A DNA stretch of 64,000 nt from the NCBI GenBank assembly GCA_036346225.1, contig JARFIW010000884.1, forward strand, positions 2,906,001-2,970,000, given 5' to 3'. Position 1 is the stretch's first letter. Each line of letters starts with the position of its first letter. The notes beneath the pieces are model-generated. The model was not told the origin of the DNA and did not search any database. It was given only the letters and a program-made list of their open reading frames with translations. A program made the position numbers and the translations under genes. Origin of the DNA: Platerodrilus igneus (lineage: Eukaryota; Arthropoda; Insecta; Coleoptera; Lycidae). Positions 46,395 to 59,493 of the stretch are shown here, in pieces.

Positions 46395-48118
46395 TTATTC
46401 TGCCCCCCCTTTACACTCTTTTTGTTTTTGTCGTTGCGTGCCTTTTCTTATTTAATTTAAGGGTTTTATATGATGTGCAAATACTTATTTCACGCCACTT
46501 ACTTTAGCAACGTTTGGTTGGTTAATTAAATCAAAATTGTTTTTATTATGCCTCGACTATATGAACTCTTTCTTCTCAGGGTATCCACCTACTTACCGTG
46601 GGTTCAGTGGTAAGTAGAGGTGCAATGCCCAACCAAACTGCACTATCTTTTGTTTTAGTACCTTTTTTAGAATTTAATTTTGTATATGCCAAATTTTATG
46701 TGATTCACGTAGCCTTGTGCCAAATTAATTAATACCACAAAATTTAAGACTTTGACGCTATAATACACTGTACTCACCTGGATTATACGTGGTAATGGCC
46801 TCTCTTAATGCTGGCTCAACAACCTTTTCGCCGTATGCGCCTTCACAAGGTTTCACTATCACTTTGAACTGCCGTCTAGTCTCCAGGTACCTTTTCTTTA
46901 ATTTTGTTGCGCCCAAATCTGAAATAAATACAACCCGAATTTAGAATTTAGAATACCCTTTTTTATTTACTTCCCCTGCGCTAATTCTTCCGTAGTAATT
47001 TCTTCCTTGACTTGTACACTTCTACTTGCTACTCTTACGCTGCCTTCTAATTTTGCTCCTCCCGTTCTAAAATCAATCCAAATCTATCCTCGTTCCTATT
47101 AACCATTCAATCCAAATCTATCCTCGTTCCTGTTTACCACTCAATCCAAATCTATCTTCGTTCCTATTTACCACTCAATCCAAATCTATCTTCGTTCCTA
47201 TTTACCACTCAATGCCCCGCTACACATAAATCCTTATCCAAATCAATCCTTATATTTTTCACTCTTATGTTTCTCACTCGATGCCTTCTACCTATAATCT
47301 CGTTCCAATCCAAACTTATCTTCCGCCGGTTCGTTGTCGCACTAATTCCAATATTACCTTTTATTCGTCGCCGCTATTACTTCTTTATACACTGATGCTT
47401 CTCTTTACTCTTCTGTTATAAATCAAACTCTTATAATTCAAACACATTTATTTAATCTTCCAAAAATATGAACAATTTAGCGCAGTTTCATAAAACACGT
47501 CTTTATACAAAATAATTCGAAAATCGATTCCCTTTGTTTACTATCCTAGGTGATAATTACAACATTTTCTGCCTACTCTCTTACATATTATATAAAATAA
47601 AACATCCAATAACATTTTATCACTGAGTTCGTGTCACAAATACCTTAATTTTTGTCTTTTTCACTTTCCTATTTTATACATAATGTTCTATCATTGGTCC
47701 TAAATGTTTCACAACCCTTCAATCATATTTGACACTGCTATTACTTATAATTTTGAGATTACATATTTGTCCAAAAGCCAAAATAATTCACATATGAACC
47801 TGGATCTGCGAGGTTAATAGTGGACATCCATAGACGCATCCGGTTTTCGTTTGGCAAATGTACGTTCAATGGCCTATTAAATTATAACTCAGTATAAAAC
47901 CTTGAGCACTGTGTATTATATCACGTCATCAAGTCATTATAATTTATGTCTTGGCACTTACATTCCAACTAATATTTTAAATACTTTAACGTATGTAAAG
48001 TACGGCAAACATACATTTTAAAATTACGGGATCTGATATATGGATTATTTTATTTGGCATACACTACCTTCTACACAAAACCACCCTTAGAACCCTTGTG
48101 GCTCCTCCTGACATTACA
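46395..48118 (-). repeat. Gypsy 3' LTR
   Basis: On the minus strand it begins TGTAATGTCAGGAGGAGCC. It differs from the other LTR by scattered substitutions and by loss of 21 bp (after 47776) between short AAAAG repeats. Within it is a minisatellite, four copies of a 34-bp unit (TCAATCCAAATCTATC.TCGTT) at 47073-47208. Confidence 0.92.
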
Positions 48119-48337
48119 CTGGCCCCACTGGTTTTGAATAAAAGTGGAAATTTCGTCTGTTTTATACTCTTTTCTTGGTGTGCATAATTTCTAGTTTTTA
48201 TTTAAAAACACTCCCCGCATTTCTACATATTAGTTATTCAACCCCTACTTTTATTTCTCTCACGTCTGTCTAACTACGCTATATACTAACCTACACTATA
48301 AAATAAAACAAAATTAAACTTTCCGTCGCATGAACTC

Positions 48338-48836
48338 TCATCCTACTAAACCCTCTTCTTGCACAATTTTGTATGGATATAAATTTTCCAAGTGAAAACG
48401 CCTACGATATTCCCCTGTCATAGTATCTAATTCAAATGTATTTCCTTCAGCAAAAATACGTGTGATTTTGTACGGCCCTTCGTAAGGAAACAACAACTTC
48501 GCGCAAATGTTTCTGTCGCGGTTTGAAACCCTTAATCTTTTTACTACCACCATATCCCCTATTTCAAAAGTCGTCCTTTTCTTAATCCTACTACACCTTC
48601 GCTCGATGTCCCTACGCTGTATCCTTTCGATCCTACGCCTAACACTACCCAACAACTCTGTGATGTCTTGCACCTCGACTTCTTCCCTCCATGGCCTAGC
48701 TGTTATAATCTTCCTAATCAATGTTATTGGACATGTTTTTATAACCGAACTCGGTACGCAATTCATAAAATTTTCAATCTGTGGCAGATATCTAATCCAT
48801 CTATCGTGGTGCTCTTGCGTCGCCAACCGTAGATAT
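48338..48836 (-). pseudogene. Gypsy integrase, C-terminal part (after the LINE insertion)
   Basis: The frame 48826-48338 continues the integrase interrupted at 53085: HHDRWIRYLPQIENFMN, then a basic linker and FEIGDMVVVKR, a GPF/Y-type end (LLFPYEGPYKITRIF, GNTFELD, YRRRFHLENLYPY). It is the DNA-binding and dimerisation part of integrase. Across the insertion the reading is REV, then KYLRLATQ, in frame once the TTTA duplication is taken into account. Confidence 0.85.
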
Positions 48837-49000
48837 TTTATTATTTTATTATTATTTTATTATCAGTTCTTATCTCTGCAATTACAAGTGCCACATTGTT
48901 TTGTTATTGTACAGGACTGAACCCAGCAAATTGAAAGAAAGTTATTTTGGAAAATATGCAAACATATTTTTGGTAAAAGTATTAATAATAAGGGTATAAT

Positions 49001-50122
49001 ATGCAAGTTTGTTGGGAATGTAATCTAAATATAGAAGATGACAAATGTTGTGAGTGTGATGGGTGTACAAAAATAGTACATTTTGACTGTACAGACTTAT
49101 CAAGTTCTGAAATAAGATGTATGCAGTTAAAAAAAGGAAGAGTTTTAAAATTTTATTGTTCAAAGCGTGAAAAGCAAGTGACTGAGACGAAATATGTACT
49201 TGGGGAAGTTATGCAAAAATTACAATCTCTGGAAAGAACTCATGAGGAATTTTTAAAAAAGTTTGATGAACAGGGTAAAGACTTGGTAGAAATAAAAAAT
49301 AAATTATTTGAACAAAAGTGTCCAGAGGCAGAACTCAATGTTAATAAATTGTACAGTGCAGTCACTAAACGGAATGTATCTCAACCTCCTATAGTAATAA
49401 TAGATAAAATTGGTGGAAAAACAGACTCTAAGGAAATCCTTAAAAAATTGAAAGATAATATTGACCCTGTTAGTTTAGAAATTGGAGTAAGTGTAGGGAA
49501 AACTACAAAAAATGGTGGTATTGTTATTGAATGTGAAAATAATAGGGCAGTGGAGGTGATGAAGAAAACTATATCACAAAAAATGGGAGAAGAATATACA
49601 GTAAAGACTCCATTAAAAGACTTCCAATGATAAAATTATAGGAGTAGATGAAAGTGACAAAGAAGGCATTTACAAAAAAATAATAAATCAAAATAAGTTA
49701 GATGAGCATAAACAAAATTTTCAAATGAATATTAAGTATGAAACCAAAATTGTTAAAGGGTTATTCAACATTATTGTAGAAGTGGATACAGATACATTTA
49801 AATACATTATGAGAGAAGAACTATTGAGAATAGGATGGAGGAGATGTAAGGTATTAGAGCATGTGGCAATAAAAGATGTTATAAGTGTTGTAAGTTTGGG
49901 CATATTGCCAAAGAATGCAAGGGGAGTATAGTGTGCCCACGGTGTGCACAATCTCATAATGAAGCAGATTGTCAAGAAAGTCAATTTAAGTGTATTAACT
50001 GTGTGGAAGCAAAAAGTCGTTTAAATATAGAATTAGATGAACAGCATACAGTATGGGACTATAATTGTACATGTTTTAAAAGGATTATTGAATTACAAAA
50101 GCGTAAAATAAATTACATATAG
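49001..50122 (+). pseudogene. LINE ORF1: PHD-like finger, coiled coil, CCHC knuckles; frameshifted
   Basis: Frame 1 (49001-49630): Cys/His finger CWECNLNIEDDKCCECDGC...HFDC at residues 4-30, coiled coil at about 65-105 (VMQKLQSLERTHEEFLKKF), then a conserved IGGKTDSKEILKKLK block. A one-base change near 49630 leads to a second frame (to 49931) and another near 49870 to the zinc knuckles CYKCCKFGHIAKEC, CPRCAQSHNEADC and CINC...CTCFKR, ending at 50122. It is a Gag-like nucleic-acid binding protein of the retrotransposon. As written it is broken by two frameshifts. Confidence 0.8.
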
Positions 50123-50134
50123 CAATTACCTTCT

Positions 50135-52981
50135 AGATGTTTAAATATAACAGCAGACTATAAGTCAATAATTTTATGCTTAAATACACAAGGCTTAACT
50201 ACACATTTTGACGAAATACAACAGCTAATCAATCGAGAAAAACCAATATTGGTATGTTTAACAGAAACACATCTGACAAATTGTATTGAAAGTAATGAAA
50301 TAGCCATTAAAGGATACAGTTTAGGTAGGGTTGATTCTAGTTCACGACACACTGGAGGTGTCATAATTTACTATCAGTCATTTCTACAGTTTGAAATATT
50401 AAAAGAGTATAGCCTCTATTTAGAATATTGGGGTATTGTTGGTAATATTAAGTTGAATAGTAGAAGTATAAGTATAGCTGTGTTTTACCGTTCACCAAGT
50501 GGAAGTTGTGCAAATTTTCTAAACCTGTTGGAAAATTTGTTAGAAGAACTAGTAGAATCACGTGGTAGTGAAGATATCATTCTGATTGGGGATTATAATA
50601 TTGATTGGAATAAAATAAATGATTTCTATACAATTAAGTTAAAAAATATTGTAAAGGACTGTGGATTTGTACAACTAATTTCTGAGAGTACAAGAATTAC
50701 TAAAGAATCTGAAACATTAATAGATTTAGTGATAACTAATAATAATGGATTAAAAAGTACAGTATGGCACACTCCAAAAGTTACAGATCATAGCATTGTT
50801 GTTGCAGACATTAGTCACATCACACAAAACCTCCAAGTTGATGCAGAAAGCAAAATAAAGAAAATTCTTAACTATGAGGCCATAAAGAACGAGTTAATAT
50901 TGGCAGATTGGAAGTATGAAATAACCAACATCGATAAACTTTATAAAACATTTTACACAAACATTAAAAATGCAATTGACCATAATTCATATGACAAGGA
51001 GGTGTCACAAAATAGTTCAAAATTATGGTTTAATGGAGAAATACAAAGAGTAATTAATATACGAAATAAATTTTATAAAAAATTTACATTCACAAGAAGT
51101 ATGGAAGATTGGAAAGCATACAAAGAATGCAGAAATAATGTGATATTCATGATCCGTAGAGCTAAGATTAAATATTATGAAAAGAAAATAGATGAAAATA
51201 AAGGTAACCCAGTAAAAATGTGGAAGACTTTAAAACTTGTATTAAAAACCGAACGTATTCAAAATAGTAAGCACATTATATTTGAAAATACACTAGAAAC
51301 TAATGACAAAACTATTGCTGAAAACTTCAATACTTACTTCATAAATAGTATAACAGAAATTACATCATCAATTGGTATTGGAAAGTTTGAGTTTCACGAT
51401 CCAATATGTACAAGCCTGAAGGAATTAAGTACTTTTAAATTATTAAAAATACATGAACTAAAAGAATTGGTATATAAGCAAGCAAATAAAAGCAGCCCGG
51501 ATGGTGTAAACAGTAGAGTTCTTAAAGAACTTTTTGATATTATTGGTTATCCGCTACTAAACATAATAAATATGTCTCTTATGCATGGTATTGTGCCCAA
51601 GGACTTAAAGATATCAACAATTACACCAATTCAAAAAGTAGTATCAACAAAGAAATGCGAAGAGTACAGGCCTATAAATATGTTGGCCACAATTGAAAAG
51701 GTATTAGAAACAGTAATATATAAGCAACTGAAGCAATTCTTGGATGAGACTAATATATTAACCACCTATCAGTCTGGTTTTCGAGCGAAACACTCGTGTG
51801 AAACAGCGATTCAGCTAATTATAAATGACTGGAAAGAATCAATGGATAAAGGAAAGGCAGTGTGTGCAGTCTTTATAGATTACAAAAGAGCATTTGAGAC
51901 TATAAGTAGAAATATTCTCATTAAAAATTGGAAAAATATGGGGTTAAAGACAATGCGTTAGAGTGGTTTAAAGACTACCTACAAAACAGAGAGCAAGAAA
52001 CGAGATGGCAACGGAAACATCTAATAAATCAGAAATTGAGTGGGGTTTTCCACAAGGAAGTATTTTGGGACCATTGCTTTTATAATTTACATAAACGATA
52101 TAGTGAATGTAGTGAAGGTAACAAAGATGCATATGTTTGCTGATGACACTTTAATATATGCTGAAGGTGCAAATGTAATAAACCTGATTCAATCTGTAAA
52201 TAGTGACTTAATAAGAATTAGCAAATATTTAGTTGGAAATAAGCTGAAGATAAATGTTGATAAAACAAAATGGATGTTGTTAACGAATGATAGAAGTTAT
52301 CAAATGATAAAAACAGAAAATAGGAATGTACAAATAGATGGGTCTGATATTGAACTGGTAGAGAACATTAAATACCTTGGCGTAATAATCGACCGAAAAT
52401 TAACTTTTAAAATGCATCTACAGATGGTTATAAATAAAGTAAGCAAAAAGGTTGGATTTCTGAGAAGAATTAGTGCAAAGTTATCAAGTTTTGCTCGAAT
52501 AACTTTATATAGAGCAATAGTTTATCCACACCTAACATATTGCAGCACCATTTTATTTGTCTCAAACCAAGGTGATTTGGAAAGATTGCAAAAGATACAA
52601 AATCGTGCAATGAGATGTTTATTAAAATGTAGCAGATTTGCCAAAGTCCGTAAAATGTTAGAATGCCTTAATTTTTTAAATGTTCAGGAACAAATGAAAT
52701 ATAATAGTATGGTTTTTATATATAAAATTATCAATGGTTTGCTGCCTTCGTACTTGGTTAGCAACTTAATTAAAGTGTCAGATATACATAACTACAGCAC
52801 AAGACAAGCAGACAATTACTATATATACAAGAAGAATAAAACGATAACCACAAAAAATGTATTTCATTATGGCGTTAAGATATATAATACATTACCAAAA
52901 TCAGTTACAAATCAGCCTTCTCAAAGAAAATTCAAGAGTAATTTAAAAAAATATATTTTAAGTTGTAGAAATGAAAACTAA
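50135..52981 (+). pseudogene. LINE ORF2: APE endonuclease and reverse transcriptase; two frameshifts
   Basis: The endonuclease motifs SIILCLNTQGL, CLTETHL, GGVIIYY, AVFYRSPSG, LIGDYNIDW and VTDHSIV run from about 50160 to 50800. RT follows: NKSSPDGVNSRVLKEL, YRPINMLATIEKVLE, GFRAKHSCETAI, the palm motif A AVFIDYKRAFETI, QGSILGPLLF-like sequence, and the catalytic FADDTLIY. Then come the C-terminal KYLGVIIDRKLTF and AIVYPHLTYCSTILF, ending at a stop at 52979-52981. Two changes of frame occur, near 51930-51960 and 52040-52140. There is no RNase H domain. Confidence 0.85.
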
Positions 52982-53084
52982 TTATATTATTAACTGTATT
53001 TTAATAATTTGCTTTATAGTATAATATTTTTGTTTTATACTTTATTAACCTATATTGAGTTATGCAATAAATCTACTTACTTAC

Positions 53085-55477
53085 TTTACCTCTCGTATAT
53101 AACGTTCGCATGGATTTGCTTTCGGATGCCGTATACTGCTAAATGATACCTTAATGTGCGCTTTATTTAACCCGTTTCTGAATCTTTGGTTGTTGAAATA
53201 TGTCGCGTTGTCTACCAAAATCCTTTCCATTTTCCCGACCTGGCTTCCAAATTCTCTAATCGACCGTAAAGCATGCACTGTGTTACTTCGTCTTGCCGGA
53301 AATAATTTAACAAATTTCGAAAAAACGTCCACCATTACCAATATGTGTCGATACCCCTGGTCACTAGTAATTAGGTTGCTCAAGTAATCAATAGCTACCA
53401 ATTCTAACGGTCCGCTCACGCTCACATTCATCGGTATGTTCTGCAACACCACGTTTTTGTCTTTCCCTAAAATACAAATCTTACACCGATTAATCCTTTC
53501 TTTAACCACCGTGATATCGTTTCTTGCATAAAACGCCTCTCTAAATACCAAAAATGTTTTTCTAATGCCTATATGTCCAAATTTTAAATGAATTTCGTCT
53601 ATAATTTCCACAGCCGCGTCTCTGGATAACACTAACAGCTCTGCATCGCCTATCCTTTTTACCACAAACTGCCCTACAATGGTAAATCCACGGTACTCCT
53701 CTACATTTTCCCTTGTTAATTTCTCGCGTATTGAGCTTACCTCACTGTGCCTCTGCATTTCCATAAGCTTGGCGTTTGTCCACCGACCAACATCCCTGAA
53801 CTCCTGCAAAGCAACTAAACAATCCTTTACGTCATCTTTATGCGCCTCCACCTGCGGTCTGCTTAGAAAATCCGCCGTCACATTCTCCTTTCCTGGTTTG
53901 TGTTTAATTTCAAAATCGTACTCTTGCAATACTAGTGCCCACCTGTACAACCTACTGTTTAAAAACTCCTTTTTCTTCATGAATGTTACAACAGTGTTGT
54001 CGGATTCTATCAAAAATTTCTTTCCTAGCAGATAAAAACGTAACTTTTTCACTGCATATACTATCGCCAACATCTCTTTCTCTGCCGTCGCATATCTGGT
54101 TTCGCAGTTTTTTAACACCCTTGAAATAAATACAATTGGTACCTCAGCTCCGTCCTGGATCTGCACCAACTCAGCCCCAATCGCATATTTCGACGCATCC
54201 GTCCTCAAAATAAATTCGTCCTTAAAATTTGGATATTTTAACGACAACTCTTCATAAAACGCACTTTTTAAATCCTGAAACGCCTTCTCCCGTTCAGCAG
54301 TCCATTTCCACCTTTCGTTTTTCCTTAACAAACTCACCAACGGCACACACAACTCAGAATATCTCGGTATAAATCGTTTATAATAATTTAAAACCCCTAA
54401 AAATCCTCGCAATCCTCTTACATTCTTTGGTTGCGCGATATTTTTCAACTCGTCCAACCTTTTATTACAAATTTTCATACCATGTTCACTAATTTCAAAC
54501 TCTAAATACGTGACCTTGCTCTTAAACAATTCGCATTTTTCCACGTTCAACTTCAATCCCCCTTCGTCCAGTCTTTGGATCACCTTTTCTAAATGCTCCA
54601 TGTGTTCATGCTCGTTCCTTGAAAAAATCAATAAATCATCCACATAGTGCGAACAAAAACATTCATACTCGTTGAACAGCTTCTGCATGGCCCTAACAAG
54701 TGCTGCTGAAGAACTACTTAAACCAAATGGAACTACAGAAAACATATAAATCTCCCCTTCAATACTAAACCCCGTAAACTTCTTACTATCTTCATGCAAC
54801 GGAATCAACCAAAATGAATTTTTTAAATCTAATTTGCTAAAAATCTTCATCTCATACACCTTATATAACAAATTATCCAACCCTTGTGGTTGTTCGTACT
54901 GCGCTTTTGTAATCGAATTCAACTTCCTCGCATCCAAACAAATTCTTATATCCCTTTTATTGGGTTTAGGTACAATAACTACCGGGTTCACATATGGATT
55001 TTTCGCTGGTTCGATGATTCCTTCTTTTAACATTTTACTAATCTCGGCTTTAACCCTATTTCTAATTGCAAACGGAATTGGATACACCTTGGTATTAAAA
55101 GCACTATCTTCCGTGACCTCTAACTTATGCGTATATCGCTTCGCAAATCTCGGCTCTTCATTAAACAATCCTATAAATCTATTAAATAATTCTTCTAGCT
55201 TTGCTTTAATATCGATACTCACTCTCCCTATCTGTTCATCATCAATTATTCTCGCAAACATATTACATAATCTCACTTCAACTTGTCTATAATTACTTTC
55301 CCTATTCATTCCTAATCCTGACTTATCTATATCATTTCCATTCCTATATTCCGAACTAACCGTAGGCACCACCCATAACTTATCTTTATCAAATATCCGA
55401 ATCGACCTATCATTTCCATCTATATTCAATCCAAAATCCTCTATAAAATCCATTCCTAATATAAAATCTAGCTGCAA
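53085..55477 (-). CDS. Gypsy Pol: reverse transcriptase, RNase H, integrase (cut short by LINE)
   Basis: A long frame of nearly 800 codons. The end of protease (ILGMDFIEDFG) is at residues 5-15. RT is at about 115-330 (IIEPAKNPYVNPVVIVPKP, FSKLDLKNSFWLIPL, VPFGLSSS and the catalytic YVDDLLIFS). RNase H covers about 420-550 (LRTDASKYAIGAEL, TAEKEMLAIVYAV, IESDNTVV). Integrase starts at about 640 with the zinc module (HLKFGHIG...CKICILG) and has catalytic AIDYLS, VDNATYF and ANPCERY (DD35E). The frame is ended by the LINE at 53085, so integrase lacks its C-terminus. Otherwise all catalytic motifs are present. Confidence 0.88.
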
Positions 55478-55487
55478 CCCTTTGTAA

Positions 55488-55987
55488 TCAAGAACTCTGC
55501 ATCTCCTGCCTTTTATTCCCTATAAATATCGGTACACGGATAACCCTATAAATCGTCGTTAGCTTTTTGTTCATTGCCGACCATAAATTAACCCCATCAA
55601 TTGTTTCTATTCGTCCTTTTAAAAATTCTGCATGTTTTATCACCACATTTTCATCTACCAGCGACAACTGCGAACCACTATCAACTAAAGCAACATATAA
55701 ACAATCTCTTAAACTAATATTAATAAACAACAAGTTCTTTTTATTGAAGGTATAATTATTTAACAACAAATCTCTTAAACTATAATATACGTCTATATTC
55801 AACCCTAAACATTCGGTCTTCCAAAAATTGACGTTTTTTTTTGTACTGTAGGTGCCTCGTGTATCTGTGCCACCTCGATCTTGTCCATGTCCTTTGTATT
55901 CGCGCTTGTCGTCATATGTTGGACGTTTACGTCCCTGTCCGTCCGGCTGTATCCGTTACGCGTTCCGCCTCCCGTATCGGCCGTCAT
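55488..55987 (-). pseudogene. Gypsy aspartic protease region, frameshifted
   Basis: Two frames (55987-55805, 55802-55488) link Gag to Pol. The first overlaps the Gag end by about 30 bases in another frame. The second has the active-site motif ALVDSGSQLSLVDE and a flap-like region. It ends ten bases before the ATG counted as the Pol start, where a single-base change would join protease to the LDFILGMDF motif. One of the frame changes could be a natural ribosomal frameshift; the other two look like indels. Confidence 0.75.
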
Positions 55988-57458
55988 CCTCGTCGTTGCC
56001 GTGCTGGTACCTATTTTGTCCTTGGTATTCGTTCACCCGGTGTTCCCTATTGTAATACTGTCGTCGGTTTCCGTCGTGTCCCCAATGATTACGCTGTCCG
56101 TGGTTGAAAACGTCCTGTCGGTAGTTAGGTCTGTGTTCGTGGTATGCATGTCGTCGGTTTTCGTCTCTATAACCCCGATTTTGCTCCCAATAATTTGCAC
56201 GCGTCTTTGCCTCCAGTGCCGTCGCTAAGTCGAAATTCCGCATCACTCCTAAAAATTCCCGCAGTGTCTTTACGTTTTGTACTACGACCATCTTTGTCAC
56301 TTCTGGTTCCATGTGTCCCGCAAGTAGTAACACTATGTCGTCCTCGCCCAATTTTGGTGTCAGATGTTGTGCCTGGTTATATTTGTCGATCGCGTATTTT
56401 TCGCGAGATCCGTGTGTCCTACTGTAATGTCCCGTGATTAAATTTGTCCGTATGTCTGTCTGGTGTGTGTTACTCCAGAATTGTTCGATGAATAGTCGTC
56501 GAAATTCAGAGTATGTGTCGTACTGTCTGCATATAATGTTGTGCCATTTTTCTGCGTTACCTGTCAAAGTTGCCCCAACGATCTGTAATTTCGTCCTTTC
56601 ATTCTCGGTGTCCATGATTTCGTCCAGTCTGTCCAAAAATCCCATCGGTTGTTCAGTCCGTCGTCCCTCAAATTTTGGTAACGCGTCCCGGTTCAATTTT
56701 ATATGCTGTCCGTAGTCTAGTCCTACGCGCCTCCTTTCTAGGTCGTCTAATTTGTCATGTATTTGTCTTACTTCATTTCCGATCCTGTTTTCCAATATCG
56801 TCGCGTTGTCTATTAGTTTTGCGTCCAGTTGTGTCCTAACGTTCACATTTTCGTTCTGTAGCGTTTCCAACGTCTGTCCTAAATTTCTGTAATTTGTCGT
56901 GTGCCTTTTGTCACATGTCTGTATTTCAGTGTTTAACGTCGTCAACCCGCTGATCATGTTCTCCTCGACTGTCTCCACGCGTGTCTTTATTTCCGATCGT
57001 AGGTCCGTCCTTGTTGCGTTCAGGTCTCCCTGAAATTGTACCTGTGTGTTTTCTAGCTTGTCGTCAACTCTGTCTACTTTTTCTTGTACTTCTGTCCTTT
57101 GTTCGTCCTTTACGTTTTGTATCGACGTGAGTAGATAGTCCTGTGTGTAGTCTAATTTTGCAGTCAGTTCGGCGTGCGCCGACCTAAACTCATTCCTTAG
57201 TTCGGTGTGTGAATCTGTAATCTTGTCAGTTAAATTCGTATGTGAATCTACAATTTTTTTAGTTAGTTCAGTTTTTAGTTCCGTCTGTGATTCTGTAATT
57301 TTGTTAGTTAGTTCCGTGTGTGAAGTCACCATTTTGTCTTGCATACTCATTAGGAATCGCATTATATCCTGGTTTCCGGCGGTTTCTGCTACCTTGACCT
57401 CATGTACCGTCGCTTGGTCCGTTTCCATGTTGATCACCTCCGGATCTATCTGCCTCAC
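55956..57458 (-). CDS. Gypsy Gag (500 aa) with long N-terminal coiled coil
   Basis: An intact 500-codon frame. Residues about 50-110 hold repeats around (S)HTELTNKI/TDSHTELRNE with 11-residue spacing, and further heptad-like sequence runs to about 240, predicting a long coiled coil. A retrotransposon capsid-like part follows (KFEGRRTEQPMGFLDRLDE, AEKWHNIICRQY, FRRLFIEQFW, about 270-345). The C-terminus is basic and rich in Arg, Tyr, His and Gly without a CCHC knuckle, as in some insect Gypsy elements. Confidence 0.85.
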   Translation of the reverse strand: MRQIDPEVINMETDQATVHEVKVAETAGNQDIMRFLMSMQDKMVTSHTELTNKITESQTELKTELTKKIVDSHTNLTDKITDSHTELRNEFRSAHAELTAKLDYTQDYLLTSIQNVKDEQRTEVQEKVDRVDDKLENTQVQFQGDLNATRTDLRSEIKTRVETVEENMISGLTTLNTEIQTCDKRHTTNYRNLGQTLETLQNENVNVRTQLDAKLIDNATILENRIGNEVRQIHDKLDDLERRRVGLDYGQHIKLNRDALPKFEGRRTEQPMGFLDRLDEIMDTENERTKLQIVGATLTGNAEKWHNIICRQYDTYSEFRRLFIEQFWSNTHQTDIRTNLITGHYSRTHGSREKYAIDKYNQAQHLTPKLGEDDIVLLLAGHMEPEVTKMVVVQNVKTLREFLGVMRNFDLATALEAKTRANYWEQNRGYRDENRRHAYHEHRPNYRQDVFNHGQRNHWGHDGNRRQYYNREHRVNEYQGQNRYQHGNDEDDGRYGRRNA

Positions 57459-57579
57459 CTCCGTCTCCTGGATATCTCCCCTGCGTCTAACTCCACGTCT
57501 TGTGTCCTGAATTCCGCGTCAACTCCGTATATTCTTCCTGATCTCGTAATCCGTTTCGTGTCCGCGTCCGTCATCTCTG

Positions 57580-57749
57580 CTGCCTATTTTTGAACTCTTT
57601 TTTCTGAAAAAATATAAACTTACGGGCCCCACCTAATCTCGGGATCCCGTATCCTACTACTACTTCTATCTAGCTTTCGATCTATCTAGCTTTTTATCTA
57701 GCTTTTTATCTAGCTCTTTATCTAGCCCCACGTTGGGTTTGCCACCTTC
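57580..57749 (-). other. Gypsy leader with primer-binding site
   Basis: Between the 5' LTR and gag. The minus strand begins with GAAGG, followed by TGGCAAACCCAACGTGGGGC and then four to five repeats of a CTAGATAAA-type unit (57660-57725). Confidence 0.6.
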
Positions 57750-59493
57750 TTATTCTGCCCCCCCTTTACACTCTTTTTGTTTTTGTCGTTGCGCGCCTTT
57801 TCTTATTTAATTTAAGGGTTTTATATGATGTGCAAATACTTATTTCACGCCACTTACTTTAGCAACGTTTGGTTGGTTAATTAAATCAAAATTGTTTTTA
57901 TTTTGCCTCGACTATATGAACTCTTTCTTCTCAGGGTATCCACCTACTTACCGTGGGTTCAGTGGTAAGTAGATGTGCTATGCCCAACCAAACTGCACTA
58001 TCTTTTGTTTTAGTACTTTTTTTAGAATTTACTTTTGTATATGCCAAATTTTATGTGATCCACGTAGCCTTGTGCCAAATTAATTAATACCACAAAATTT
58101 ATGACTTTGACGTTATAATACACAGTACTCACCTGGATTATACGTCGTTAACTGGCCTCTCTTAATGCTGGCTCAAAAACCTTTTCGCCGTATGCGCCTT
58201 CACAAGGTTTCACTATCACTTTGAACTGCCGTCTAGTCTCCAGGTACCTTTTCTTTAATTTTGTTGCGCCCAAATCTGAAATAAATATAACCCGAATTTA
58301 GAATTTAGAATACCCTTTTTTATTTACTTCCCCTGCGCTAATTCTTCCGTAGTAATTTCTTCCTTGACTTGTACACTTCTACTTGCTACTCTTACGCTGC
58401 CTTCTAATTTTGCTCCTCCCGTTCTAAAATCAATCCAAATCTATCCTCGTTCCTATTAACCATTCAATCCAAATCTATCCTCGTTCCTGTTTACCACTCA
58501 ATCCAAATCTATCTTCGTTCCTATTTACCACTCAATCCAAATCTATCTTCGTTCCTATTTACCACTCAATGCCCCGCTACACATAAATCCTTATCCAAAT
58601 CAATCCTTATATTTTTCACTCTTATGTTTCTCACTCGATGCCTTCTACCTATAATCTCGTTCCAATCCAAACTTATCTTCAGCCGGTTCGCTGTCGCACT
58701 AATTCCAATATTACCTTTTATTCGTCGCCGCTATTACTTCTTTATACACTGATGCTTCTCTTTACTCTTCTGTTATAAATCAAACTCTTATAATTCAAAC
58801 ACATTTATTTAATCTTCCAAAAATATGAACAATTTAGCGCAGTTTCATAAAACACGTCTTTATACAAAATAATTCGAAAATCGATTCCCTTTGTTTACTA
58901 TCCTAGGTGATAATTACAACATTTTCTGCCTACTCTCTTACATATTATATAAAATAAAACATCCAATAACATTTTATCACTGAGTTCGTGTCACAAATAC
59001 CTTAATTTTTGTCTTTTTCACTTTCCTATTTTATACATAATGTTCTATCATTGGTCCTAAATGTTTCACAACCCTTCAATCATATTTGACACTGCTATTA
59101 CTTATAATTTTGAGATTACATATTTGTCCAAAAGTTGATTCTAGTAAAATAAAAGCCAAAATAATTCACATATGAACCTGGATCTGTGAGGTTAATAGTG
59201 GACATCCATAGACGCATCCGGTTTTCGGTTGGCAAATGTACGTTCAATGGCCTATTAAATTATAACTCAGTATAAAACCTTGAGCACTGTGTATTATATC
59301 ACGTCATCAAGTCATTATAATTTACGTCTTGGCACTTACATTCCAACTAATATTTTAAATACTTTAACGTATGTAAAGTACGACAAACATACATTTTAAA
59401 ATTACGGGATCTGATATATGGATTATTTTATTTGGCATACACTACCTTCTACACAAAACCACCCTTAGAACCCTTGTGGCTCCTCCTGACATT

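Larger units (their letters stand above)
48841..53084 (+). mobile_element. Nearly full-length LINE (CR1/Jockey group) nested in Gypsy integrase
   Basis: A zinc-finger ORF1 is followed by an endonuclease-RT ORF2, and a 3' tail of CTTAC repeats ends at 53084. TTTA at 48837-48840 and 53085-53088 appears to be a short target-site duplication; removal restores the integrase frame. The orientation is opposite to the host Gypsy. The 5' end begins with TTATTTTATTATTATTTTAT, so the exact left boundary within the T/A-rich run is uncertain by a few bases. Confidence 0.88.

Noticed and set aside
48507..48920. 137-codon plus-strand frame
   Set aside because: It is the antisense shadow of the Gypsy integrase C-terminus.
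54834..57593. Many plus-strand frames opposite Gypsy gag and pol
   Set aside because: They are complementary shadows of the long minus-strand coding frames, which carry all recognised motifs.
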